Source: Pedobacter montanisoli
Lineage (GTDB): Bacteria > Bacteroidota > Bacteroidia > Sphingobacteriales > Sphingobacteriaceae
DNA length: 64,000 bases
Assembly: GCF_022809115.1 (NCBI RefSeq)
Contig: NZ_JALGBH010000001.1
Span: 1,240,001 to 1,304,000 of the forward strand
Reading direction: 5' to 3'
How positions within the stretch are numbered: position 1 is the first letter of the stretch; every line of letters starts with the position of its first letter. The notes under the pieces were generated by a model. That model saw only the letters and a list, made by a program, of their open reading frames with translations, had not been told where the DNA came from and ran no database searches. A program made the position numbers and the translations under genes. Positions 8,964-16,579 of the stretch are shown here, piece after piece.

Positions 8964-9929
8964 TTATTTGTTATTTTTAAGTGAGCTTAACACATTTAAT
9001 ACCCAACCTTTGCCCCATTCGTCTATCTGTTCGTTGGTCCATAAGAATGGATAGAAAATCCGCTTCTGAAAACGTGGAGGTAGGTATTTCTGCCAATTTG
9101 TACCGCCTGTTGCCGCAATATCTTCAGGATCTTTTTCCAAATAACGTACCGCCGATTTATAATGAGAAAGTGGCCATTCTACATTCACATAAAGGTCAAG
9201 TTTTCTAAGCTCTTCGGCCAGCAGACTTACATCTTCGCCCTCTGCTTCTAATTTTAAGTAAAGTGCACTGAAATTGGTGTTTACACGATCTTTAGCCAGT
9301 TGCAGAAACTGTTGTGCGTATTTGCTGATAAACTGTTTAAGGGTTAAGGTTTGTTTACCTGTAGCCAGTTCGGTTGCGCCAAACTTCCAGTAAATATATT
9401 CAAATTGCTGTTCTATAGCTGCATTTTTAAGCTCTTCGCGCTTGCTTTTATCGATAAGCTGTATAAAATCAGTAGCACTGATTTCGATCATACGATACTG
9501 TCCGCTTTGAAAACCGCTTGCAGGTAAAAGTGACATCCTAAATTTTAAGAACTGTTCTTTTTCCATACCGTTAACCATTACCTCAAATGAGGTGGTTAAA
9601 GCATTAAAATAAGCATTGATGCGTTTAATCCTTGCAGTGAAAAAATCAGCGGTCAGATTTTCTCTTTCTGCAATCTGCTCGCACTCATGTAAAGCCAGTT
9701 TAAAGTACAATTCTGTAATCTGGTGGTACATGATAAAAATCTTCTCGTCAGGAAAAGGTGTTTTAGGATTTTGAAGACTTAATAAAGTGTCTAAATGTAT
9801 ATAATCCCAATAAGTGAGAAAATCAGCATATAAAAGGCCATCTAAATAAGATGCCATATCTTGTCCCATTGCTTCATATTTTTCCTGAAGCAGGGTTATT
9901 TTTTGTTTTATTTCAGGCGTAAGTTCCAT
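8964..9929 (-). CDS. kynA: Tryptophan 2,3-dioxygenase family protein
   Basis: Haem dioxygenase of 321 residues that would open the indole ring of L-tryptophan to N-formylkynurenine, the first step of the kynurenine pathway. The core motif FIMYHQITELYFKLALHE (about 65-82) holds His69, equivalent to the distal histidine of known enzymes. FRMSLLPASGFQS (130-142) holds the substrate-carboxylate arginine (Arg131). The C-terminal segment with His256 and ATGGTNWQKYL (about 273-283) matches the proximal haem histidine and the GTGG loop. The protein is longer than many bacterial enzymes, with extra residues at the C-terminus. No kynureninase or formamidase gene is adjacent, so the pathway must be completed elsewhere or the product used differently. 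The ilvE start is 110 nt downstream on the same strand. Confidence 0.9.
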   Translation of the reverse strand: MELTPEIKQKITLLQEKYEAMGQDMASYLDGLLYADFLTYWDYIHLDTLLSLQNPKTPFPDEKIFIMYHQITELYFKLALHECEQIAERENLTADFFTARIKRINAYFNALTTSFEVMVNGMEKEQFLKFRMSLLPASGFQSGQYRMIEISATDFIQLIDKSKREELKNAAIEQQFEYIYWKFGATELATGKQTLTLKQFISKYAQQFLQLAKDRVNTNFSALYLKLEAEGEDVSLLAEELRKLDLYVNVEWPLSHYKSAVRYLEKDPEDIAATGGTNWQKYLPPRFQKRIFYPFLWTNEQIDEWGKGWVLNVLSSLKNNK

Positions 9930-10229
9930 GTGTCTAAATAAAATGATAAGAATGTTTGTTTAATCAACGCCAATAAAGGCGCTACAAGTCATCAAATCCT
10001 ATTTAGCTTGGCCTGTCTATAATTAAGCACAATTCACATAAAGACATCCAGGTACATGGAAAAGGAATTGGATAAGAACGGGTAAATAAAGCTGCAGAAC
10101 TATAGCTGTTAATTGCCGCACTGTTTTTAGGGGCTATATGTAAAAGGTAACGCTCTATTGTCATATTTACAAAACGAAACTCAGTTCTTCTTTATCCTTT
10201 AAAAATGTTGTTGAAGTTACAATTAAAAT
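9930..10229. other. 300-nt spacer without a recognisable gene
   Basis: This lies between the serB-like gene (ending at 10230) and the kynA start, both on the minus strand, so it should carry the kynA promoter. I see a weak hairpin (GCGCCTTTATTGGCG on the minus strand, near 9970-9984) but no clear TAnnTTTG element, tRNA or open frame. Confidence 0.5.
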
Positions 10230-11528
10230 TTAATACAGAACTCTGAATTTTATGGTGTGCTCAATCTTTTTTAATGATTTGAACAGGGTTTTATCATATT
10301 GTGTATTGATATCGGTTATGGCATAGCCAATATTGTCTTTGGTCATTAAAAACTGTGCAACAATGTTAATGTCATGCTTAGCAAAGGCTGTATTGATCTG
10401 AGCCATTATACCAGGCACATTTTGGTGGATGTGAATGAGCCTGTGCGATCTCTCAAGAGCTGGTAACTGTATGCTTGGAAAATTGCTGCTTAAATAAGTT
10501 GTGCCCTTGTTCATGAAATCAATTACCCGTTTAGGAATAAAACTGGCATTTCTTGGGTTGGCTTTTGGATCATCAAAAACCACAATACCCATATTGTTGC
10601 ACGTTTCTATAGAGAATTTGTTGCGGGCATTGCCTAAATATCCAATGGTTTTGAGCTTGGCCGCTCGCTGCAATTTTTCTTGTTCTATCTTTTCTCCATC
10701 GGCTAAAATGAGCATGCCTACATCTTTAACATACTTTTCTTCAAATTCTGTTTTATGGCGTATAGAAAAACCATCTTTTTTGAGCAAAGCGATACTTTCC
10801 TGTGGTACATCGCCAATTACTAGACATAAAATTCTGTTTTTTGGATAAGAAATTGCACGTGGTAAGTTGTTTACATACAAAAACTCATCAAAACTTGGCG
10901 TTACATGGTCTGCTTTTGAGATGATACTTTCTCTGGCAATATTCTCAGTAAACGCAAAGAATTTTTTGATCAGTCCGCTTTCGCGTAACTGGAAATCTGA
11001 ATAACCATCGCCTATGCCATATAAACTGCCTTTTAAATTCAGGTTTTGCAAAAGTTTAACCTTGCCTCCCTCTTTGCTAAGCGGATTGGCATGATCGTAA
11101 TCTATGATTTTACCCTCACTGTTTGTAATGAATGTATTGGCGTAAATGTTTTCTTTTTTAATATGGTACTGACTTACTACAGGCGTAATAAATTCTTTAA
11201 ATCCGCCCGAAACGATTAACACTTCATCTGCATGTTTTTTAAAAAAAGCGGCATTTCTGGAAAACGATTTAGATACTTTCTTTTTCAGGTGCTTGATCAA
11301 CTTCTTCAGATCTTCTTCATTGGCTTCGAGCAATCTTACGCGTTGGGCAAGACTTTCAGAAAAGGATAACTTTCCCTCCATGGCAAGATTGGTATAATCT
11401 TCTATTTTTTGGTAGATCGCCTCACGGTCGGGATTATTTTTAAGAGAAATGCGGGCCAGTTCATCTAATGCTTCTACCTGTGTAAAGGTGCTGTCAAAAT
11501 CTATGATATAGAAATGCTGTTCGTCCAT
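10230..11528 (-). CDS. serB: Phosphoserine phosphatase fused to a SerA-like regulatory remnant
   Basis: Fusion of 432 residues. Residues 1-220 are a HAD-type phosphatase with motif I DFDST (Asp10 and Asp12), motif II SGG (107-109), a lysine near 156 and motif IV GIGDGYSD (171-178), as in SerB, which removes phosphate from O-phosphoserine in the last step of serine synthesis. Residues about 231-328 resemble the first part of the substrate-binding domain of 3-phosphoglycerate dehydrogenase (LKTIGYLGNARNKFSIETC, then GIVVFDDPKANPRNAS). The NAD-binding domain that should follow is missing: the sequence passes directly to the SerA-type ACT domain (about 362-432, HRLIHIHQNVPGIMAQIN to IKFRVLY). SerA catalysis is therefore impossible, and I infer that the remnant senses serine to control the phosphatase. 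The stop of the next gene lies 1 nt upstream, giving tight coupling. Confidence 0.85.
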   Translation of the reverse strand: MDEQHFYIIDFDSTFTQVEALDELARISLKNNPDREAIYQKIEDYTNLAMEGKLSFSESLAQRVRLLEANEEDLKKLIKHLKKKVSKSFSRNAAFFKKHADEVLIVSGGFKEFITPVVSQYHIKKENIYANTFITNSEGKIIDYDHANPLSKEGGKVKLLQNLNLKGSLYGIGDGYSDFQLRESGLIKKFFAFTENIARESIISKADHVTPSFDEFLYVNNLPRAISYPKNRILCLVIGDVPQESIALLKKDGFSIRHKTEFEEKYVKDVGMLILADGEKIEQEKLQRAAKLKTIGYLGNARNKFSIETCNNMGIVVFDDPKANPRNASFIPKRVIDFMNKGTTYLSSNFPSIQLPALERSHRLIHIHQNVPGIMAQINTAFAKHDINIVAQFLMTKDNIGYAITDINTQYDKTLFKSLKKIEHTIKFRVLY

Positions 11529-11529
11529 T

Positions 11530-12492
11530 TTATTTAAGTGCTTTGCAAACTTCGGTAATACTTTGTTCTATAGGTCTGAATTGAAAATTTAAAGCAGCAG
11601 ATACTTTTTGGTTGCTATAATAACTATGATTAAAACTACTACGGGCAGCATCTTTGGTAAGTGCAGGAGCTTTTCCGGTAAATAGCGAAGCTAATTTTGC
11701 TCCCCGCCATGCAAGACCTAACATCCAGGGTTTTGCTTCAATACTCGGGGCTTTAATACCAAAACCTTTTGCAATTTGGGCGAAGAAAGTTTTATAATCT
11801 AAATTCTGGGCAGATAATATGTATCGCTGCCCGGTAATTGAGCTTTGCATTAAGCTGATCATACATTTTGCAACATCTTCAATATCTACAAGTCCGGTTG
11901 CGCCATCTGTATAAAATTTTAATCCGTCTTTAACCAGTTTAAAAATAGCTCCACTGCCATCAAACCCTGCATTTTTGCCAATAATTACCGATGGATTTAC
12001 AATAACTGCATCCAACCCTTCGGCTACGCCACGCCATACTTCCATTTCGCCTTCGTATTTAGAAATGGCGTAAGCATGTACTTTTGGGTCGTACTCCCAA
12101 AAATGTTGTTCAGTGATCAACTCATCTTTCTTGGCATCACCAAGTGCTGCAACAGAACTTACATGTAATAAGCGGATCTGTTTTTCAAGACAGAGATCAA
12201 CTATGTTTCCGGTACCTTCTATATTTACTTTAAAAAGTTTTTTCTTGTCTTTTGGGTCAAATGAAACAAATGCCGCACAATGGTAAACGGCTGTAATCCC
12301 TTCAAAAGCATCGGCTAAATCTTCGGGTTCATTGATATCGGCATTATACCATTCTACTAAAGGATTGTTCTTAAGCAGTTCGGGTATTTTAGATGAGTTC
12401 CTTTTTAAGGCTCTTACTTTTAAATGTTGAGCTGTGAGCTGATTAACCAGTTCAGAACCTAAAAAGCCCGTGGCTCCGCTTACCAATATCAT
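11530..12492 (-). CDS. NAD(P)-dependent epimerase/dehydratase family protein
   Basis: Extended short-chain dehydrogenase of 320 residues. The N-terminal Rossmann motif is GATGFLGS, and the catalytic Tyr-Lys pair appears in the segment HAYAISKYEGEMEVWR (YAISKYE, consistent with YxxxK). HVSSVAALG supplies the upstream serine. The overall form resembles dihydroflavonol-4-reductase-like and 3-beta-HSD-like enzymes, but the substrate cannot be read from the sequence. I start it at the ATG at 12492 (MILVSGATG); an ATG at 12552 would add 20 residues before the Rossmann strand and would lie upstream of a good TATTTTTG promoter element (12526-12533). The gene ends 1 nt before the serB-like fusion, so the two form an operon. 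It is divergent from the arginase-fold gene. Confidence 0.87.
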   Translation of the reverse strand: MILVSGATGFLGSELVNQLTAQHLKVRALKRNSSKIPELLKNNPLVEWYNADINEPEDLADAFEGITAVYHCAAFVSFDPKDKKKLFKVNIEGTGNIVDLCLEKQIRLLHVSSVAALGDAKKDELITEQHFWEYDPKVHAYAISKYEGEMEVWRGVAEGLDAVIVNPSVIIGKNAGFDGSGAIFKLVKDGLKFYTDGATGLVDIEDVAKCMISLMQSSITGQRYILSAQNLDYKTFFAQIAKGFGIKAPSIEAKPWMLGLAWRGAKLASLFTGKAPALTKDAARSSFNHSYYSNQKVSAALNFQFRPIEQSITEVCKALK

Positions 12493-12525
12493 ATCTTTTT
12501 TTAAAACGATGTTAAAATATGCTTT

Positions 12526-12533
12526 CAAAAATA
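12526..12533 (-). promoter_or_regulatory. Candidate -7 promoter element for the epimerase-serB unit
   Basis: Minus-strand TATTTTTG matches TAnnTTTG, 33 nt before the ATG at 12492. It lies downstream of the alternative ATG at 12552 and so favours the shorter protein. Confidence 0.45.
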
Positions 12534-12563
12534 GATATTTGAGCTCAAACATTTAAATAGCAT

Positions 12564-13745
12564 ATGTCTTTGTCAGATTTTTTTTCGCCGCTTAGCGTAG
12601 AAAAGTTCACCCCCAAGAAAGGTTTTTATACAACGCAGATAGGAGCAAAAGCTCAGTTTCATACCGAATATTTTCCTGACCTGGAGAAAGGCAAATACGA
12701 TATTGCTATAATAGGGGTTAACGAAGATAGGGGAGCGGTTGAAAATTCGGGTTGTGGTTTAGCACCTGATTATTTCAGATCGCAGTTTTATACTTTGCAT
12801 GAAGGACCCTATACCAGTCGCATTATTGATCTGGGTAACATCATTGCAGGACAAAACATATCTGATACTTATTTTGCCTTAAAAACAACTGTTGAAGAGC
12901 TGGTTAAACTGAACATTGTTCCGGTAATTATTGGCGGGGGGCAGGATCTGACTTATGCGCAATATATGGCTTATGAAGCTTTGGAGCAAAAAGTAGATCT
13001 AGTAGTGGTAGATTCTAAATTTGACTTGGAAGAGGATGAACCAGACAGTAATATAACCACTTCTCAATCTTACCTGAGCAAAATATTTTTGCATCAACCT
13101 AATTATTTGTTCAATTTCAGCAATATTGGTTACCAGACTTATTTTGTGAGCCAGGAAAGTCTAAAGGTTATGGACAAGCTTTATTTTGATGCACATCGTT
13201 TGGGCGAGTTTATGAATGATCTGACCATTGCAGAGCCGATCGTAAGAAATGCCAATATGCTGAGTTTTGACGTAGGCTCTATTCGTTCGGCAGATCTATG
13301 TGCTAATTACAATGCTGTGCCAAATGGTTTTTTTGGTCAGGATGCGTGCAGGATTGCCCGTTATGCGGGGATGAGCGATAAATTAACTTCGATAGGTTTT
13401 TATGAGTTTAATCCGGCTTTTGATCAAAATGCGCAAAGTGCCATGCTACTGGCTCAGATGGTGTGGTATTTTGTAGATGGATTTTATAACCGTAAACAAG
13501 ATTTTCCGCTTACACCAAAATCACAATATCTGATTTACAGAGCAAGTTTAAAAGACGGTTCGGGCGAAATGAACTTTGTAAAAAGCAAAAAATCGGATCG
13601 CTGGTGGATGCAGGTTCCTTATCCTTCAAGCGGCTCAAAAAATGAAAGATATCACTTGGTGCCTTGCAGATATGAAGATTATCAGATGGCCATTAATGGC
13701 GAAATGCCTAATTTATGGTGGCGAACTTTTCAAAAATTATCCTAA
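12564..13745 (+). CDS. Arginase-fold (ureohydrolase superfamily) protein with degenerate metal site
   Basis: Protein of 393 residues with the arginase/agmatinase/formimidoylglutamase fold. The first half shows the usual order of metal motifs but altered: GGGQD (124-128) where active enzymes have a histidine, DSKFD (150-154) where the family has DAHxD, and SFDVG (234-238) in place of SxDxD. At least three of the six usual manganese ligands are therefore replaced. The later EFNPAFDQN segment retains the family ExNPxxD pattern. A long C-terminal extension ends with an aromatic-rich tail (PNLWWRTFQ). I infer a pseudoenzyme or one with a changed activity rather than a working ureohydrolase. Similar degenerate members are, to my knowledge, common in Bacteroidota. 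It is transcribed alone, divergent from the epimerase gene with a 71-nt spacer. Confidence 0.8.
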   Translation: MSLSDFFSPLSVEKFTPKKGFYTTQIGAKAQFHTEYFPDLEKGKYDIAIIGVNEDRGAVENSGCGLAPDYFRSQFYTLHEGPYTSRIIDLGNIIAGQNISDTYFALKTTVEELVKLNIVPVIIGGGQDLTYAQYMAYEALEQKVDLVVVDSKFDLEEDEPDSNITTSQSYLSKIFLHQPNYLFNFSNIGYQTYFVSQESLKVMDKLYFDAHRLGEFMNDLTIAEPIVRNANMLSFDVGSIRSADLCANYNAVPNGFFGQDACRIARYAGMSDKLTSIGFYEFNPAFDQNAQSAMLLAQMVWYFVDGFYNRKQDFPLTPKSQYLIYRASLKDGSGEMNFVKSKKSDRWWMQVPYPSSGSKNERYHLVPCRYEDYQMAINGEMPNLWWRTFQKLS

Positions 13746-13861
13746 ATAAATGTGAATATGTTTTTTTCAAAAGCTTATATTTGAAAAAACTAACTTATTA
13801 AAAAGCGCAATTTAGAGTAAAACTCTGCGTTATAAAAACTTAATCAACGCATAAACGAACC

Positions 13862-15013
13862 ATGAAAAGAACATTATTATCGGCAATGCTTGTGTTACCA
13901 CTGAGCATTTTTGCCCAAAACCAATTTACGGTAAAAGGGAAACTAGCAAAAGTTAAAGATGGCACCAAGCTTTATATAGCCTACCCATATAACAATCAGC
14001 GTGTAATTGATTCAGCTGTTGTTACAAACGGAAGCTTTGAGTTTAAAGGGGCCATTGAAAACCCAACTACTGCACAATTATTTAAAAATGTAAACCCTTT
14101 TGTTAAAGGAGCAAATACCAAGAACTTAGATTTTGCAGGTTTTTATATTGAACCTGGAACCGTTACAGTAACCAGTGTTGACAGTGTAAAATCTTTAGTT
14201 GCTGGTGGTACTGCCGCAAACATTGATAATACCAAACTAAAAGGAATGCTTACTGCCATTTCTGCAAAAGAGAAAGTGCTTAATGACGAGTATGCAAAAT
14301 TTACCAAAGAGCAGAAAGAAGATGAAGCTTTTATGGAAGCTTTCTATGAGAAATATGATAAGGTTGATAATGAAAAGAAACCAATTTATCTAGAATTCAT
14401 TAAGCAAAACCCTAAGTCATACATTAGCTTAGTTACCTTGAGTGGTATCTCGGGCGATGATAAGATTATAGATCAAACAGAAAAATTATATGCAGCTTTA
14501 GATCCGGCTTTAAAACAAAGCAAGATTGGCGCTTCTTTGCCTGCAAGATTCTCTTCAACCAGGAAAACCGCTATTGGAGTAAATGCAATTGAGTTTACCC
14601 AAAATGATGTAGATGGCAAGCCGGTTAAATTATCAGACTTTAAAGGTAAATATGTTCTGATTGATTTTTGGGCATCATGGTGTGGGCCATGCCGTGGAGA
14701 AAATCCGAATGTTGTTGCTGCTTTTAACAAGTACAAAGATAAAAACTTTACCATTTTGGGTGTTTCGTTAGATGGAGGTGATACCAGAACAACAAAAGAA
14801 GCATGGATGAAAGCAATCAAAGATGATGGCTTGAATTGGACTCAGGTATCTGACTTAAAAGGATGGAATAACGAAGTATCGAGAGAATGGGGAATCTTTT
14901 CTATTCCTGCTAACTTCTTGTTAGATCCTTCAGGCAAGATCATTGCTAAAGACTTGAGAGGTTCTAAACTTCACAAAAAATTAGAAGAAGTTTTAACGAA
15001 CAGAAGTAAATAA
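13862..15013 (+). CDS. TlpA-type thioredoxin with N-terminal DUF4369 domain
   Basis: Secreted thiol-disulfide oxidoreductase of 383 residues. A signal peptide (about 1-18, cleavage after IFAQ) is followed by a DUF4369 beta-sandwich (about 22-120), a helical linker, and a C-terminal AhpC/TSA-Redoxin thioredoxin domain (about 245-380). The active site is WASWCGPC with Cys274 and Cys277; a cis-proline loop is seen in FSIPANFLL. It would act in the periplasm, probably reducing disulfides or serving cytochrome maturation as relatives do, but the partner is unknown. It ends in a strong terminator shared with the convergent peptide gene at 15083. The nearby cysteine-rich peptide could in principle be a client, but this is only a positional idea. 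Confidence 0.9.
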   Translation: MKRTLLSAMLVLPLSIFAQNQFTVKGKLAKVKDGTKLYIAYPYNNQRVIDSAVVTNGSFEFKGAIENPTTAQLFKNVNPFVKGANTKNLDFAGFYIEPGTVTVTSVDSVKSLVAGGTAANIDNTKLKGMLTAISAKEKVLNDEYAKFTKEQKEDEAFMEAFYEKYDKVDNEKKPIYLEFIKQNPKSYISLVTLSGISGDDKIIDQTEKLYAALDPALKQSKIGASLPARFSSTRKTAIGVNAIEFTQNDVDGKPVKLSDFKGKYVLIDFWASWCGPCRGENPNVVAAFNKYKDKNFTILGVSLDGGDTRTTKEAWMKAIKDDGLNWTQVSDLKGWNNEVSREWGIFSIPANFLLDPSGKIIAKDLRGSKLHKKLEEVLTNRSK

Positions 15014-15028
15014 ATTTCTGCTATCATA

Positions 15029-15067
15029 TTAAAAAAGCCGCTTGAGAGACTCAAGCGGCTTTTTTAA
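15029..15067. terminator. Bidirectional terminator after the thioredoxin gene
   Basis: A perfect 17-bp stem (15029-15045 with 15051-15067) around GAGAC, with core GCCGCTTGA/TCAAGCGGC flanked by A6 and T6. It serves the thioredoxin gene on the plus strand and the peptide gene on the minus strand. Confidence 0.9.
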
Positions 15068-15082
15068 TACTAAATTGATAAG

Positions 15083-15331
15083 CTAATTCGCTCCGCTACA
15101 ATCGTTTCCGTGAGTGTTGCCAAAAGGACAGGCTGCTTCGGCTTCAAAACAAGCCATCTCACCCAAATGTATAGATTGATTTGGCATGTCACATGTCCAG
15201 TCACATACAAGTCCCCCTATTACTCCGCACAGATCAACATAATTCGCAGCCCCACCGCGTACTTCTTTTAACTGCGCCCTAGACAATGCTTCGCCGTTAA
15301 AAGTGAGATTGTTTAATTTCGTTGTTTTCAT
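15083..15331 (-). CDS. RiPP-like precursor peptide with GG-type leader and six cysteines
   Basis: Small protein of 82 residues. The leader (1-27) MKTTKLNNLTFNGEALS then RAQLKEVRGG is of the Bacteroidota natural-product class that ends in a double glycine, as recognised by peptidase-containing ABC exporters. The predicted core (28-82) has six cysteines (35, 43, 47, 61, 68, 78), two glycines before the second cysteine, and many acidic residues. No maturase (LanM, LanB, YcaO or radical SAM) and no PCAT exporter is encoded in the window, so it is an orphan here. The ATG at 15331 is preceded by an AT-rich region. It is convergent with the thioredoxin gene and shares its terminator. Whether the core is modified, disulfide-bonded or simply exported cannot be told from sequence. 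Confidence 0.75.
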   Translation of the reverse strand: MKTTKLNNLTFNGEALSRAQLKEVRGGAANYVDLCGVIGGLVCDWTCDMPNQSIHLGEMACFEAEAACPFGNTHGNDCSGAN

Positions 15332-15510
15332 TTTTTAAGGTTTAAATGATTGATTTACTGAAAGTAAGTATTTTTTTGTGTTATATCAATCATAATAAAA
15401 TATTAAAACTATTTTATTAGTTATTAAAAATCTTTCACTAACTTGTACTTGACTTTTAAATATTAGCGCTCATTATTGTCTTTCTAAAATCGATTTATAA
15501 CCAATTTGCA

Positions 15511-16344
15511 ATGAAAATTACGACCATCAATATTTCACTATTTCTTATTGGTCTGTTCGGAAGCATTCCCTTTATTGCTAAATCGCAAAAGCTGCCTCAA
15601 ATCCAGCAAACGGGTAAGCTTGCGCCCGCTGATATTAAAATTGACGGTAAGACAACGGAATGGAATGACGAATTTCAGGCCCATAATTTAAATAACCGTA
15701 TTTATTATACCATATCTAATGATGACAGCAATTTATATCTTACTGTACGCACCAGTGATGGATATGGTAATGAGAAGGCAATCTTTGGAATAAGCTTTAC
15801 TGTAAAATTGCCTAGTGAAAAGGGTGGCAAATCTAAAGAAAATGTAATGGTCACATTTCCACCATTAAGCGAGGTGCGAAAAACTACGCCTATTAGGCTT
15901 ACGATGACCACTATTAGACAACAAAAAGCTGATACAACAAATTCAGGTAAGAAAAAGATGGATTCATTAAGGCTTTTTGCTAATAAATACATCAATGAAA
16001 CCTTTAAAGAAATAAATGTAACTGGTATAAAAAATATTCCAGAACGTTCAATTTCCATTTACAATGCCGAAGGCATAAAGGTAGCAGCACAGCTTAATGA
16101 ACACTTTCAGTACACATATGAGCTAGCTATACCGTTGAAATATCTGGGGCCTTCTATCAACAATGGACAGAAATTCAGTTATAATATTAAAATGAACGGG
16201 CTGCCTGAAAAAGCACCTGATAGCCCTTATGCTCCTCCAACCATCTCGGGAAATGTTCTAACAACTGTAGGGGCAGATAATCTTTATGTAACATATGCTA
16301 CTGATTTTTCAGGAACGTACACGCTGGTTAAAAAAGGCGGTTAG
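15511..16344 (+). CDS. Secreted protein with CBM9-like domain
   Basis: Protein of 277 residues with a signal peptide (about 1-26, IPFIAKSQK) and a beta-sandwich region that resembles carbohydrate-binding family 9-like domains of Bacteroidota: IKIDGKTTEWNDEF (about 45-58), then IYYTISNDDSNLYLTVRTSD (two strands with the conserved NDD and NLYL) and a following FGISFTVKL strand. The middle (about 105-190) is rich in Lys, Thr and Ser. The C-terminus has a second strand-rich block that ends YVTYATDFSGTYTL. I expect a periplasmic or surface location. No catalytic motif is seen. The gene stands alone; its 3' side carries a REP-like hairpin and a terminator. A precise function is not recognisable. 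Confidence 0.7.
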   Translation: MKITTINISLFLIGLFGSIPFIAKSQKLPQIQQTGKLAPADIKIDGKTTEWNDEFQAHNLNNRIYYTISNDDSNLYLTVRTSDGYGNEKAIFGISFTVKLPSEKGGKSKENVMVTFPPLSEVRKTTPIRLTMTTIRQQKADTTNSGKKKMDSLRLFANKYINETFKEINVTGIKNIPERSISIYNAEGIKVAAQLNEHFQYTYELAIPLKYLGPSINNGQKFSYNIKMNGLPEKAPDSPYAPPTISGNVLTTVGADNLYVTYATDFSGTYTLVKKGG

Positions 16345-16475
16345 GGTTGAAGTTTAATCCATTAACAATAAACTAGTAGGAAAAATTACCCATGAATTTG
16401 CATATCGATGGTATTTTTATTGCCTTTATGTAAGTTACTTCAGGGAAAGGATTGTTCTTAAGAGATTTTAATAGA

Positions 16476-16501
16476 GATCCTGAAACAAGTTCAGGATGAC
16501 G
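16476..16501 (+). repeat. 26-nt REP-like hairpin, single unit
   Basis: It begins GA and ends GACG; between them an 8-nt arm ATCCTGAA (16477-16484) and its perfect complement TTCAGGAT (16490-16497) enclose the loop ACAAG. The same layout recurs at 29971-29996 and twice at 56476-56532. Confidence 0.75.
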
Positions 16502-16531
16502 AAATCCTTTTATGAAGTTTCTAATGTAACA

Positions 16532-16562
16532 AAAAAGCTTCACAAATTTTGCGAAGCTTTTT
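16532..16562. terminator. Terminator between the CBM9-like gene and purD
   Basis: A 10-bp stem AAAAAGCTTC (16532-16541) with GAAGCTTTTT (16553-16562) and an 11-nt loop. The A and T runs on both sides allow termination in both directions; purD ends 18 nt away. Confidence 0.75.
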
Positions 16563-16579
16563 GTTAGGTCTCTAAGGTT

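Noticed and set aside
12493-12552. Longer N-terminus for the epimerase
   Set aside because: The extra 20 residues precede the Rossmann strand and a promoter-like TATTTTTG lies inside the extension.
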